Source of the DNA: Gillisia sp. Hel_I_86
GTDB taxonomy: Bacteria; Bacteroidota; Bacteroidia; Flavobacteriales; Flavobacteriaceae
Direction of reading: 5' to 3'
Assembly: GCF_007827275.1 (NCBI RefSeq)
Contig: NZ_VISE01000001.1
Location: forward strand, 930,001-994,000
DNA length: 64,000 bases
Program-made: the position numbers and the translations under genes
Notes under the pieces: model-generated
Databases searched by the model: none
The model's input: the letters and a program-made list of their open reading frames with translations, nothing else
Told to the model about the DNA's origin: nothing
Shown here: positions 16,150 to 24,957 of the stretch, piece by piece
Layout: the number at the start of each line of letters is the position of its first letter
Numbering within the stretch: position 1 is the stretch's first letter

Positions 16150-18978
16150 ATGAAAACTAAATTCACACTAGTTTTAATTTTAAGTTTATTGTTTAATTTC
16201 ACTTATGCACAAAAAGGAAAAATATCCGGGACCATTAACGATACAGAAGTAAATGATGTGCTGCCCTTTGCAAATGTTTTTATCAAAGGCACCTCTATAG
16301 GTACAACCACAGATTTTGAAGGAGATTATACCCTGGCAGCAGATAAAGGCACCTACACCATAGTGTTTTCCTTTGTAGGTTATGAAACCCTTGAAGTTTC
16401 ACAGGTTATTGTAAAACCCGGGGAAACTACCAGCCTGAATGTCAACATGAAATCATCGGCCGGCGCTTTGGATGAGGTGATAATTACTACCACTACCGCA
16501 AGGGATACAGAAGCTTCTGTGCTTAGCCTTCAAAGAAATTCGGTCAATTTAATGGATGGATTGTCCTCTCAAAGTTTCAGCAAAATAGGAGCCAGTGATG
16601 TTTCAGCTGCGGTTAAAACTGTTCCTGGGGTATCTGTACAAGATGGAGGACACGTGTATGTAAGAGGTCTGGGAGACAGATATACCAAATCTATTTTGAA
16701 CGGAGTAGATATTCCCGGATTGGATCCGGATAGGAACAGTATTCAATTGGATATATTTCCTACAAATATTCTGGATAATGTATTAGTTATTAAATCCTCA
16801 ACCGCCGATCTTCCGGCCGATTTTACCGGGGGAATGGTGAATATAATTACCAAAGATTTTCCTGCCAGGGCAGAATATAGTGTTTCAATAGGAGGAACTT
16901 ATAATCCCGGAATGCACCTTAAATCAAATTATTTGCAATATAATGGTGGAAATACCGATTTTCTTGGCTATGATGATGGCACCCGCGATTTGCCGGTTAG
17001 GAGGCGACAGGTTTTTCCAAGACCATTTGATAATGATGAAGCATTGACTAGGCTTACCCAGCGATTCAATCCAGTTTTAAGTGCTTCTACCGCTACCAGT
17101 CCAATAGATTTTAGCGGCGGTTTTACAGCAGGGAATCAATTTGATGTGGGAAAAAACAACAAACTCGGATTTTTTGCTTCTGCATCCTATAAAAATACTA
17201 CGGAATTTTATGAAAATTATGAGAGCAATTCCTATTTAAAACCTCGGGAGACAAATGAATTGGAACTTAGACCTGCGCGAACCCTGAGGGGCGATTATGG
17301 GAAAAATAAGGTTTTATTAAGCGGAATGGCCGGATTAGCCTTTAAAACCCAAAAATCAAAATACCAGTTAAATATACTGCACATTCAAAATGGAGAATCC
17401 ACTGCAGGATATTTCAATGAAAATATCTTCGTTGCAGATGCTATTGAGGTTTTTCGGGATAACCTTGAATATACACAACGCTCCATTACCAATGCTATAT
17501 TATCAGGGAAACATTCCAATAAAGATGCAAGCTGGACTACAGAATGGAAACTTTCTCCATCACTTGCACAGGTAAACGATAAAGATGTGCGGATTACTGC
17601 TTTTGAATTTGACAATAATTCCGGAAGTTATAGTATTCGTCCAAGTTCTTCTGAAAGTCCAACAAGAATTTGGAGGGATCTGGAAGAGATCAATTTGGTG
17701 AGCAAACTTGATCTTTCAAAAAGACACGATCTTTTTAAAAGAAATGCAACCCTAAAATTTGGCGGAGGTTACACATACAAGCAACGGGATTTCAGTATAG
17801 ATCAATACCAAATTTTAATTCAAGGTTCGGTTAGCCAAAATTACAATGGTGATGCCAACCAGATTTTAACTCCCGGAAATATCTGGACACCACAATCCGG
17901 AACTGGATCTTATCTAAATGGTTTCTACGAACCTGCCAATACCTTTGATGCATATAATACTAATGCAGCTGCATATATTTCTGAAGAATTCAATATTTCA
18001 GATAAAATAAAAACCATTTTAGGAGTGCGATTTGAAAAATTCGATTTGTTCTATACAGGCCAGAATAATCTTGGCGATTTAAAACTGGATAACGAACACC
18101 TAATAGATAAAGCCGATATTTTTCCTTCGGCCAATATTATTTACAGCACTACAGATAATGCAAATCTTCGTTTGTCTTACGCCAGAACTACAGCAAGGCC
18201 TTCCTTTAAAGAAGCCTCTATCGCTCAAATTTACGACCCCTTAACCAACAGGACGTTTATTGGGAATCTCAATATTCGTCCAACTTATATTGACAATCTG
18301 GATATCCGTTATGAAATTTTCGGGAAATCAACAGAGTTATTAGCCATAAGCGGATTTTATAAATCCTTTACCGATCCAATCGAGTTGTCTATTTACAGTG
18401 ATTTTTCTGCAGATAATTTTCAGCCCAGAAATGTAAATGATGCTATAGTATATGGAATAGAACTTGAAGTGAGAAAGAACCTGGATTTTATTTCCCCGGC
18501 CTTTGAAAAATTTGCTGTCAATTTAAATATATCCCTAATAGATTCCGAAGTTAAAATGGACAGGAGCCCAAACGGGGAATTTGAATCGAAGCAGCGCAAT
18601 TTAAGAGTGGGTGAGAAATTTGATGGCAGCAGGGAACTTCAGGGCCAATCTCCTTACCTTATCAATTCAGGAATTAATTATAACAATAATGAGAACGGTT
18701 GGCAAGCAGGCATTTTCTATAACGTTCAGGGAAAAACCCTGGAATTGGTAGGTTTAGGTACCGTTCCGGATGTTTACACCATGCCTTTTCACAGTTTAAA
18801 TTTAAATGTGAATAAAACATTTGGAGAAACCGGAAATTCTGTCATCTCATTAAAAGTTTCCAATATTTTGGATGAGGTCATAGAAAGCAGGTTCCAGTCC
18901 TTTAATGCTGAAGATCAAATCTTCTCAAAAAGAAGTCCGGGACAGCCAATATCTTTAAGTTATTCTTATAAATTCTAA
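16150..18978 (+). CDS. TonB-dependent outer-membrane receptor with carboxypeptidase-like N-domain
   Basis: The 942-residue receptor has a signal peptide (cut after TYAQ), a carboxypeptidase-D regulatory-like domain at about 22-115, a TonB plug around 150-245 (VPGVSVQDGGHVYVRGLGDR, then FTGGMVNIITKDF), and a beta-barrel ending in SLSYSYKF. It lacks the LKDASASAIYG signature and is not of the SusC subfamily; it resembles the single-component receptors that work with a lipoprotein partner. The upstream gene encodes such a partner and both lie in the reach of the two-component system at 12.7-14.4 kb. The substrate is unknown; a phosphorus compound would fit a PhoB-type regulator but that is inference. 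Confidence 0.92.
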   Translation: MKTKFTLVLILSLLFNFTYAQKGKISGTINDTEVNDVLPFANVFIKGTSIGTTTDFEGDYTLAADKGTYTIVFSFVGYETLEVSQVIVKPGETTSLNVNMKSSAGALDEVIITTTTARDTEASVLSLQRNSVNLMDGLSSQSFSKIGASDVSAAVKTVPGVSVQDGGHVYVRGLGDRYTKSILNGVDIPGLDPDRNSIQLDIFPTNILDNVLVIKSSTADLPADFTGGMVNIITKDFPARAEYSVSIGGTYNPGMHLKSNYLQYNGGNTDFLGYDDGTRDLPVRRRQVFPRPFDNDEALTRLTQRFNPVLSASTATSPIDFSGGFTAGNQFDVGKNNKLGFFASASYKNTTEFYENYESNSYLKPRETNELELRPARTLRGDYGKNKVLLSGMAGLAFKTQKSKYQLNILHIQNGESTAGYFNENIFVADAIEVFRDNLEYTQRSITNAILSGKHSNKDASWTTEWKLSPSLAQVNDKDVRITAFEFDNNSGSYSIRPSSSESPTRIWRDLEEINLVSKLDLSKRHDLFKRNATLKFGGGYTYKQRDFSIDQYQILIQGSVSQNYNGDANQILTPGNIWTPQSGTGSYLNGFYEPANTFDAYNTNAAAYISEEFNISDKIKTILGVRFEKFDLFYTGQNNLGDLKLDNEHLIDKADIFPSANIIYSTTDNANLRLSYARTTARPSFKEASIAQIYDPLTNRTFIGNLNIRPTYIDNLDIRYEIFGKSTELLAISGFYKSFTDPIELSIYSDFSADNFQPRNVNDAIVYGIELEVRKNLDFISPAFEKFAVNLNISLIDSEVKMDRSPNGEFESKQRNLRVGEKFDGSRELQGQSPYLINSGINYNNNENGWQAGIFYNVQGKTLELVGLGTVPDVYTMPFHSLNLNVNKTFGETGNSVISLKVSNILDEVIESRFQSFNAEDQIFSKRSPGQPISLSYSYKF

Positions 18979-19039
18979 TTGTAGTACTGCATTAAAAAAC
19001 CGAAAGAGGCAGCCTATAAAAATTAACAATAGAATTATC

Positions 19040-19266
19040 ATGATAGTTGCTGTAGAAGGAGGAGATGGAGATCCAAGTAGTGCCTCAGATTACATCAATT
19101 TAACATATGGACCTGGAGCTAAAGCAGCTACAACATCCATTAACGTTTCTGCTGTTGGTTCCGCTGATGGCACAGACATAAAGAACGAAGTTGGTGCTAC
19201 TATCAATTTAATGTCGTTGAAGGAAACACAGGAGAAGATGCTTCTTTGTTTGGATGGACAGGTTAG
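19040..19266 (+). pseudogene. Frameshifted C-terminal gene remnant
   Basis: One frame gives a short secreted-protein-like stretch (MIVAVEGGDGDPSSASDYIN to EVGATIN). Just after it, another frame gives FNVVEGNTGEDASLFGWTG and a stop at 19264. Adding one T to the TTT run at 19207-19209 would join them into one chain, so a one-base deletion is the simplest explanation. The tail GEDASLFGWT resembles GADLSVFDWT near the end of the lipoprotein encoded at 14748, suggesting a remnant of a relative. There is no signal peptide, and the 5' part is missing. Not a functional gene in my view. Confidence 0.5.
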
Positions 19267-19319
19267 AACATCACATTCATCCAATAATTTGAATTAGCCA
19301 TTCAAAATTAGATATGATG

Positions 19320-19346
19320 AAAAACCGCCAATTGGCGGTTTTTGTT
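19320..19346 (+). terminator. Rho-independent terminator
   Basis: AAAAACCGCC AATT GGCGGTTTTT is a perfect palindrome followed by TTGTTG. It would end transcription from the receptor gene and the remnant after it, and works equally in the other direction. Confidence 0.8.
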
Positions 19347-19438
19347 GTTATAATAACCATTTATTAAAATTAAGACAACATTACAAGAACTTTAATGCAA
19401 TACTTATTATTATAAACCATTTAATTTAAATATTATTG

Positions 19439-20404
19439 ATAGAGCTGTCTACCTAAATACTTATATTTTGTTAGGTAAAATAAAAGGAAAATGGAAAAAT
19501 CCAAGGGCCAAGGGATGCTGGAATATTTTGATAAATTTAAAACCGATTTGGATTGTTTGGAATATTCAGCAAATCCTAAATGGAAGGATGGCTTCCTTTG
19601 TGTAAAATGTGAACATACAAAATTCACGATCCGTAAAGCTAATTTAGCCAGGGATTGCAATAGATGCCACCATATTGAAAGCCCAACTGCCAATACCTTG
19701 TTTCACAAAGTTGAAATTGGTGTAAGAAAAGCATTTATGATCGTCTTTGAAATGAGTGCCACAACAAAAAGCATGTCTTCACGCCAAATGGCAAAACGAG
19801 TAAATGTTAGCAGGAGCACAACTTGGTTGTTTATGCATAAAGTTCGGAGTGCTATGAAAAGCAGTGAATGCTACCCAATTACAGCCACTGTTATCGTTGA
19901 TGAATTTGTGTTTGGGGGAAAAGAAGATTTAAAACCCGGAAGAAGTACAAATACCAAGAAAAAAAAAGTAGTGGCAGCTGTTGAAATCGACAAAAAAGGT
20001 GGTGTTAAAAGAGCCCATTTCAAAAGTATCAAAGATTATTCATCTACATCATTAGAAAAAATATTCGATGCCCATATTTCAACAACAGCAAAGGTGGAAA
20101 CAGACCAATGGACAGGGCATGAACCATTAATGGGCTTGTATGACATAACTCAAACAAAGAGTAATAAAGGTGCTACATTTTTTGAAATGAACACGATAAC
20201 CCATCACGTGAAATCTTGGTTAAGGAGCACTTTTTCATGGATGCATGAGGGGCATATTGAAAAGTATTTAGATGAGTACAGTTACCGACTTAACAGATCG
20301 AACAGCAAGGAAACAATATTTGATAATCTAATTAACAGGAGGATTGAATCCAAACCACTGACTTATGAACAAATTTCAATAAGTAGTTAATTGGACACCT
20401 CTAT
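19439..20404 (+). mobile_element. IS1595-family insertion sequence
   Basis: The transposase gene is flanked by imperfect inverted ends: ATAGAGCTGTCTA (19439-19451) on the left and ATAGAGGTGTCCA, read from the right end inward (complement of 20392-20404). The element would be 966 bp. The 8-bp target duplication expected for this family is not visible (TATTATTG against AAAACTAT), so either the ends are slightly off or the flanks were rearranged after insertion. It lies among gene fragments. Confidence 0.75.
19491..20390 (+). CDS. IS1595-family transposase (ISXO2-like)
   Basis: The 299-residue protein has an N-terminal zinc ribbon (CVKCEHTKF and CNRCHHIES, about residues 36-64), a helix-turn-helix-like region (MSSRQMAKRVNVSRSTTWLF), and an ISXO2-like DDE-type catalytic domain: IVDEFVFGG for the first Asp, VETDQWTGH for the second, and HHVKSWLRSTFSWMHEGHIE near the end. 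The C-terminal RWxR-like YSYRLNRS stretch is usual. The reading frame is intact, so it may still be active. It is transcribed in the same direction as the receptor gene upstream, but a terminator at 19320 separates them. Confidence 0.9.
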   Translation: MEKSKGQGMLEYFDKFKTDLDCLEYSANPKWKDGFLCVKCEHTKFTIRKANLARDCNRCHHIESPTANTLFHKVEIGVRKAFMIVFEMSATTKSMSSRQMAKRVNVSRSTTWLFMHKVRSAMKSSECYPITATVIVDEFVFGGKEDLKPGRSTNTKKKKVVAAVEIDKKGGVKRAHFKSIKDYSSTSLEKIFDAHISTTAKVETDQWTGHEPLMGLYDITQTKSNKGATFFEMNTITHHVKSWLRSTFSWMHEGHIEKYLDEYSYRLNRSNSKETIFDNLINRRIESKPLTYEQISISS

Positions 20405-20814
20405 AAAACTATAAGTATTCCAGCAATAGGAGCAAATGTACAGATGGATTTTTTAATCAGACCTTTTATACAAATACTGATTTTACTCCTGGTTTGCAGG
20501 GCTATTGGTATATTATTGCGAGGATAAAAGCATCAGACTCTGATGATTCAAATACTACTGCAGCAATTAAGGTATATTTTAATCCTAATAGATCACCAGT
20601 ACCTGCCATATCAAAAACTTTTAAAACAAACATGAGCTTATCCAAAAACTCTACCATTTATAATATGGACGTTTATGACTTTTCTGGGAATAAAGTTATT
20701 GATGATCATAACTTAACAGAAGATGAGAAGGACAAAATAATTTCTGAATTACCAAAAGGATATTACATCATTAAAACCCAAGAAGAAAAAACGGTTAAAA
20801 TTAGAAAAAATTAA
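20405..20814 (+). pseudogene. C-terminal fragment of a secreted protein with a T9SS-like tail
   Basis: An open frame without a start codon begins right at the right end of the insertion sequence (NYKYSSNRSKCTDGFFNQTF), continues into WYIIARIKASDSDD, and ends in a region like a type IX secretion sorting domain (YNMDVYDFSGNKVI, then LPKGYYIIKTQEEKTVKIRK). This is the 3' part of a gene whose 5' part is not on the other side of the element, so a deletion or rearrangement accompanied the insertion. A TTG at 20494 could start a 106-codon frame but it would have no signal peptide. Confidence 0.6.
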
Positions 20815-20821
20815 ATTTATA

Positions 20822-21055
20822 AACTTTACAGCGATCTCAACCGCTGGAATTACTGTACTACAGTTCAAGAAAGAATCCGGGGCAACATTCAGCAACATCT
20901 ATATCGAAGGTTACCAAACCAATTTGGATATGAAGGACAACGGACCGGTAGCCAATGTGAAGATTGACGGGACAAATGCCAGTATTTCAGGAAATTACAA
21001 ACCCGGAACCAAGCTGGATGTATCTGGATGGCCTTGGAGGAACGCAAGCTTATAA
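20822..21055 (+). pseudogene. Fragment of a beta-helix lipoprotein like that at 14748
   Basis: The frame reads from NFTAISTAGITVLQF to GTKLDVSGWPWRNASL without a start codon. SGATFSNIYIEGY aligns with KGTIKNVFIKGF in the intact lipoprotein. After the stop, a different frame gives GTQAYKNKFRVGMSFN and a stop at about 21088, which looks like the last strand of an outer-membrane barrel; this could be a third fragment fused by deletion. The region thus holds remnants of at least two lost genes. Confidence 0.5.
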
Positions 21056-21250
21056 AAATAAATTCCGGGTTGGGATGTCCTTTAATTAGTTGAAATTAGC
21101 ATTTGAATGAAAAAAGAGATGAGGTGTAACTACCTCATCTCTTTTGTTTTGAGAGTAAAATATGAATAGTTAATTATATGCACAAGCATGAATTATTGGT
21201 ATCATTTTTGAATTATTTATTGTAGATTTACAGTTGCCAACGTAAAAAGT
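21056..21250. other. Intergenic stretch after gene remnants, with possible terminator
   Basis: GAGATGAGGTGTAACTACCT and the following CATCTC pair as a hairpin followed by TTTTGTTTTG at about 21117-21152, a plausible terminator. The rest is AT-rich with no obvious promoter match to TAnnTTTG. Confidence 0.5.
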
Positions 21251-21589
21251 ATGAAAAAATTCTACATCTTAAGTTTATTATTGGTTTGTTTTCTGCTGTT
21301 CGCCCCTAGGTCTATAGCTCAAAACACAGCGCTTCCTACGTTTACTGCAGAAAAACCTATTGAGGGCCTTTCTATTTATCCCAACCCTGTGGTTGGCAGT
21401 AAAGTATATATTACATCCAATAAAAATCACGCTAAAGAAGTAGAAATTTATAATGTTCTAGGTAAAAAAGTGCTAATTGCCCGTATCACTGGGAAAGAAC
21501 TGGATGTTTCAGAATTAACTCCTGGAATCTATATTTTAAAAATCAAAGAAGGAGTTACTCAAGCTACCAGAAAGCTGGTGGTCAGGTAA
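21251..21589 (+). CDS. Small secreted protein consisting almost entirely of a T9SS type A sorting domain
   Basis: The 112-residue protein has a signal peptide (about 1-24, ending SIAQ), a linker of about 15 residues, and then a type A T9SS C-terminal domain: GLSIYPNPV, VEIYNVLGKKVL, LDVSELTPGIYILKI and a final TRKLVVR. There is no cargo domain between signal and tail. The CTD normally directs a larger passenger through the type IX secretion system and is then cut off or anchored. A tail-only protein may be a degenerate remnant, or a small surface protein in its own right. Codons and start look normal, and a terminator follows, so it seems to be a real gene. Confidence 0.75.
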   Translation: MKKFYILSLLLVCFLLFAPRSIAQNTALPTFTAEKPIEGLSIYPNPVVGSKVYITSNKNHAKEVEIYNVLGKKVLIARITGKELDVSELTPGIYILKIKEGVTQATRKLVVR

Positions 21590-21605
21590 TTTTAAAATCC
21601 TCTAA

Positions 21606-21640
21606 TAAAAAAAGCTTCTAACCGTAGAGGCTTTTTTTAT
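21606..21640 (+). terminator. Rho-independent terminator after the T9SS-tail gene
   Basis: AAAAAAGCTTCT, a short loop ACCGT and AGAGGCTTTTTTT form a stem with one wobble followed by a T-run, 15 bases after the stop codon. Confidence 0.8.
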
Positions 21641-21675
21641 TTCAACGCATACCCTTTCTTCTGAGTTTAATAATT

Positions 21676-21950
21676 CGTCACCCTGTGACCAGTGATAAAA
21701 AAAATTATCTAGCGTAGGAAACTGAAAATTTAAAAATCAATTCAAATATTGCCTGTTGAAAAATATCAGAGCATATCCCTCCTAAGCGAGGATGACACTA
21801 AAAAAGACTTGTCATTCTGAAGGAAACATAGTGGACTGAAGAATCTCAATACGACAGAATCAATTTACCTAGAGATCCCTTCTAGTGTCGGGATGACATA
21901 GAATAAATTAATATACCGTCGGGACGGCATGACGAAAAACCTGGAGGTAG
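21676..21950. repeat. Dispersed repeats upstream of the LuxE-like gene
   Basis: 21676-21725 is a plus-oriented copy of the 51-bp element (CGTCACCCTGTGACCAGTGA to AGCGTAGGAAACTGA), with the right end diverged. The remainder holds degenerate pieces typical of flavobacterial intergenic repeats, such as GTCATTCTGAAGGAAACATA, GAAGAATCTCAATACGACAG and CCGTCGGGACGGCATGACG. CCGTCGGGACGG is itself palindromic. No coding frame is supported. Confidence 0.65.
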
Positions 21951-21999
21951 TTAGTTAAAAGTAATAACTGTGGCAATAGCGGGCAATCACTTTTATTTC

Positions 22000-22007
22000 T
22001 ACCTTTG
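22000..22007 (+). promoter_or_regulatory. -7 promoter box (TACCTTTG) for the LuxE-like gene
   Basis: TACCTTTG matches TAnnTTTG and lies 25 bases upstream of the ATG at 22033. The -33 TTG is not clear. Confidence 0.45.
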
Positions 22008-22032
22008 CCTTCATTTTCTTCAAAACCCATAA

Positions 22033-23010
22033 ATGGATCCAGAAAAGATCTTTTCTATTTCTTCTGAACAAGCTTTCAAGGAAATTGCACTGGAAATTTT
22101 TAGATTTCAATATGCCAACAATCCGGTATATCGAAAGTTTTCAGATTTGTTAAAAATAGATCCGAAGCGGATAAACAGGATTGAAAAAATTCCTTTTTTA
22201 CCTATAGGCCTTTTTAAGTCTCATACTATATTATCTTCTGAAGAACCTATCCAGAAAACATTTACTAGCAGTGGCACTACGGGTACTAAAACCAGTAAGC
22301 ATTATGTGACAGATCTCGCGGTTTACGAGCAGAGTTTCAATCTAGGTTTTAAAAAGTTCTACGGGGATATTGAAGATTATGTGGTTTTAGCGCTCTTGCC
22401 TTCTTATCTGGAACGGGATGGTTCTTCTTTAATTTACATGGCGCAGCATTTAATTGAAGAAAGTGCACATCCGGATAGTGGATTCTATCTTAATAACCTT
22501 GCTGAATTAAAAGAAAAATTGATTTCCTTGGATAACAAAGGCCAAAAAGTGCTACTTATTGGGGTGTCTTTTGCCTTATTGGATCTTGTAGAAGACTTTC
22601 AGTTTAAACTGAAGAATACCATAGTTATGGAAACAGGCGGCATGAAAGGCAGGCGCAAAGAAATGATTAGGGAGGAACTGCATAGTATTCTAAAAAAGGG
22701 TTTTGGTGTAGCTACCATACATAGTGAATATGGAATGACAGAATTATTGTCACAGGCATATTCCGCAGGAAATGGGATTTTTGATTGCCCTCCTTGGATG
22801 AAAATCTTGATTCGGGATCCTGAAGATGCACAATCTTTTCTCGAAAATAATAGTACCGGCGGAATTAATGTGATAGATCTCGCAAATATTAATTCCTGCT
22901 CTTTTATTGCAACCCAAGATCTTGGTAAAAAGCACGCAAACAATTCGGTAGGAATTATGGGAAGGTTTGATAACAGCGATATACGCGGGTGCAACCTAAT
23001 GGTACTTTAA
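22033..23010 (+). CDS. LuxE-like acyl-protein synthetase / acyl-activating domain protein
   Basis: The 325-residue protein resembles LuxE, the AMP-forming ligase that activates fatty acids in bacterial luciferase operons: FTSSGTTGTKTSKHYV is the nucleotide-binding loop, followed by the VLALLPSYLERDGSSLIYMA segment and a SEYGMTELLSQAYS motif as in the ANL superfamily. It has no C-terminal ANL lid domain. No lux genes are near. In Bacteroidota such stand-alone proteins occur widely, and activation of a carboxylic acid for transfer to an unknown acceptor is the most that can be said. Confidence 0.8.
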   Translation: MDPEKIFSISSEQAFKEIALEIFRFQYANNPVYRKFSDLLKIDPKRINRIEKIPFLPIGLFKSHTILSSEEPIQKTFTSSGTTGTKTSKHYVTDLAVYEQSFNLGFKKFYGDIEDYVVLALLPSYLERDGSSLIYMAQHLIEESAHPDSGFYLNNLAELKEKLISLDNKGQKVLLIGVSFALLDLVEDFQFKLKNTIVMETGGMKGRRKEMIREELHSILKKGFGVATIHSEYGMTELLSQAYSAGNGIFDCPPWMKILIRDPEDAQSFLENNSTGGINVIDLANINSCSFIATQDLGKKHANNSVGIMGRFDNSDIRGCNLMVL

Positions 23011-23176
23011 GCACACCAAATCACTTTCTGTTTTAGCGAAAAAAAATAGAAAAACTTTCAAAAAAGTGTAATGAAAAAGAAATTTTTCGAACTAATAACT
23101 GTAAACATAATTTTTGGTTAGGTTTTTGTTTACAATAAGCTATATGAATTTTTTCATATTGGATTGGTTAGTTAGT

Positions 23177-23217
23177 TGCAAAGCCCTTTAACATCTTAAT
23201 GTTTAGGGGCTTTTGCA
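23177..23217. terminator. Bidirectional terminator between the LuxE-like gene and tyrS
   Basis: TGCAAAGCCCTTTAACAT pairs with ATGTTTAGGGGCTTTTGCA around CTTA, with minor bulges. It sits directly after the tyrS stop codon on the minus strand and about 170 bp past the LuxE-like gene. Confidence 0.7.
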
Positions 23218-24507
23218 TTATACCACTCTTAAAATATAGGTATTTCTCTTCCCTTTATTAATGATAACATATTTGTTATTTATAAGATCTGATTGAGAAA
23301 TAAGGTAATCCTCCCCCACTTTTTCTTTATTTACAGAGATAGAATTTTCTTTTAAAGCTCTTCTTGCCTCTCCATTGGAATTTAAAAATCCTGTTTTAGC
23401 GGCTAAAGCGGCAATCATGTCCAATCCGGCATCTATATCGGCTCGTTCGATTTCTGCCTGCGGTACTCCTTCAAAAATATCCAAAAAGGTAGCTTCGTTT
23501 AAACTTCTAAAATCGGCCGCAGTACTTTTTCCGAAGAGCACATTTGAAGCTTTTACCGCATTCTCAAAATTTTCTTCCCCATGTACCGTAATCGTTACTT
23601 CTTCAGCCAAACGTTTTTGGAGTGATCTTAAATGAGGCTCTTTTGAGTGTTCTGCTATTAGCTCCTCAATCGTTTTTTGATCCAGAAATGTAAAGATCTT
23701 GATATATTTTTCAGCATCTTCATCACTGGTATTTAACCAATATTGGTAAAATTTATAAGGAGACGTCCTATTTGCATCCAACCATACATTCCCACCTTCA
23801 CTCTTACCAAACTTGCTACCATCACTCTTGGTGATTAAAGGGCAGGTAAGCGCAAAGCCTTTTCCGTTTCCAATCCTTCTAATAAGCTCGGTTCCGGTCG
23901 TGATATTTCCCCACTGGTCGCTTCCGCCCATTTGCAGGGTGCAGGCCTGATTTCTATATAAATGAACAAAATCGTAACCCTGTACCAATTGATAGGTGAA
24001 CTCCGTAAAAGACATTCCTTCGGTATCTTCTCCAGAAATCCTGTTTTTCACAGAATCTTTGGACATCATATAATTTACCGTAATATGCTTGCCTACATCC
24101 CTTATGAAATCCAGAAAAGAAAATTCTTTCATCCAGTCGTAATTGTTCACTAAAATCGCTTCATTTTTTTCTCCTGAAGAAAAATCCAGAAAATGTGAAA
24201 GTTGTTTTCGCACGCATTCTTGATTATGCCTTAAAGTGGCTTCATCCAAAAGGTTACGTTCGCTAGATTTCCCAGATGGATCCCCTATCATTCCTGTTGC
24301 CCCACCTACCAAGGCTACCGGTTTATGTCCACAACGCTGAAAATGTGCCAACAACATAATGGGTACCAAGTTCCCAATATGCAAGGAATCTGCAGTTGGG
24401 TCGAAACCTATATATGCAGCACGCATTTCTTCCAGCAAGTGCTCTTCGGTCCCGGGCATCATATCGTGCATCATGCCTCTCCAGGTAATTTCCTCAACAA
24501 AATTCAT
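23218..24507 (-). CDS. tyrS: Tyrosyl-tRNA synthetase
   Basis: The 429-residue class I synthetase attaches tyrosine to tRNA-Tyr. The HIGH-type motif is [14 protein letters not shown] (about 34-47) and the KMSKS equivalent is KFGKSEGGN near 231-239. [12 protein letters not shown] and [12 protein letters not shown] are the tyrosine-binding blocks of TyrRS. A C-terminal S4-like RNA-binding domain (about 360-425) completes the bacterial TyrRS architecture. Standard length. It is a single-gene unit between repeat-rich gaps. Confidence 0.97.
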   Translation of the reverse strand: MNFVEEITWRGMMHDMMPGTEEHLLEEMRAAYIGFDPTADSLHIGNLVPIMLLAHFQRCGHKPVALVGGATGMIGDPSGKSSERNLLDEATLRHNQECVRKQLSHFLDFSSGEKNEAILVNNYDWMKEFSFLDFIRDVGKHITVNYMMSKDSVKNRISGEDTEGMSFTEFTYQLVQGYDFVHLYRNQACTLQMGGSDQWGNITTGTELIRRIGNGKGFALTCPLITKSDGSKFGKSEGGNVWLDANRTSPYKFYQYWLNTSDEDAEKYIKIFTFLDQKTIEELIAEHSKEPHLRSLQKRLAEEVTITVHGEENFENAVKASNVLFGKSTAADFRSLNEATFLDIFEGVPQAEIERADIDAGLDMIAALAAKTGFLNSNGEARRALKENSISVNKEKVGEDYLISQSDLINNKYVIINKGKRNTYILRVV

Positions 24508-24544
24508 AAGTATATTATTTTCAATATTAATTCTAAAAAATTCT

Positions 24545-24845
24545 TTTATGTATATCCGTTTTATGTCCTAAAAGTTCTTTTGTCACCCTGAATTTATTTC
24601 AGGGTCTCATATCGTATTGATTCCCATTGAAATGAGATGCTGAAACAAGTTCGGCATGACGACAATTCCGCATCGTCACCCCGAACTGGTTTCAGGGTCA
24701 TGGATTCACAAATAAATAAAAATACATCAATGGTAATTTATTTCAGGGTTTAATATTTCACTTATTTACATGGTATTGAGATTCTGAAACAAGTTCAGAA
24801 TGACCTTCTTTTTTAGTTTAGGATACTTTACGGACAAATCATTTC
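24545..24845. repeat. Composite intergenic repeat block, inverted relative to 11.2-11.4 kb
   Basis: This region between divergent tyrS and the epimerase gene contains hairpins GTCACCCTGAATTTATTTCA, GATGCTGAAACAAGTTCGGC (24636 onward), GTCACCCCGAACTGGTTTCA (24675 onward) and GATTCTGAAACAAGTTCAGA (24780 onward). As a whole, 24630-24845 is the reverse complement, with scattered changes, of 11195-11412. The end (24810-24845) TTTAGTTTAGGATACTTTAC is shared with 34310-34330. Nothing looks coding. Confidence 0.8.
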
Positions 24846-24957
24846 TTTTATATAAAATATTGAATCTAGAAGTTATATTCCATTATCCAATAGAAAACAG
24901 CGGTAAAGATACCAATAACTGCCATTTTTCCTAAGTTGAAATAGCTATATTTACCAT

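Noticed and set aside
19430-20412. An 8-bp target duplication around the insertion sequence
   Set aside because: The flanks TATTATTG and AAAACTAT do not match, and shifting the ends by a few bases does not produce a repeat.
22033-23010. A bioluminescence (lux) locus
   Set aside because: Only a LuxE-like domain is present; luxA, luxB, luxC and luxD are absent.
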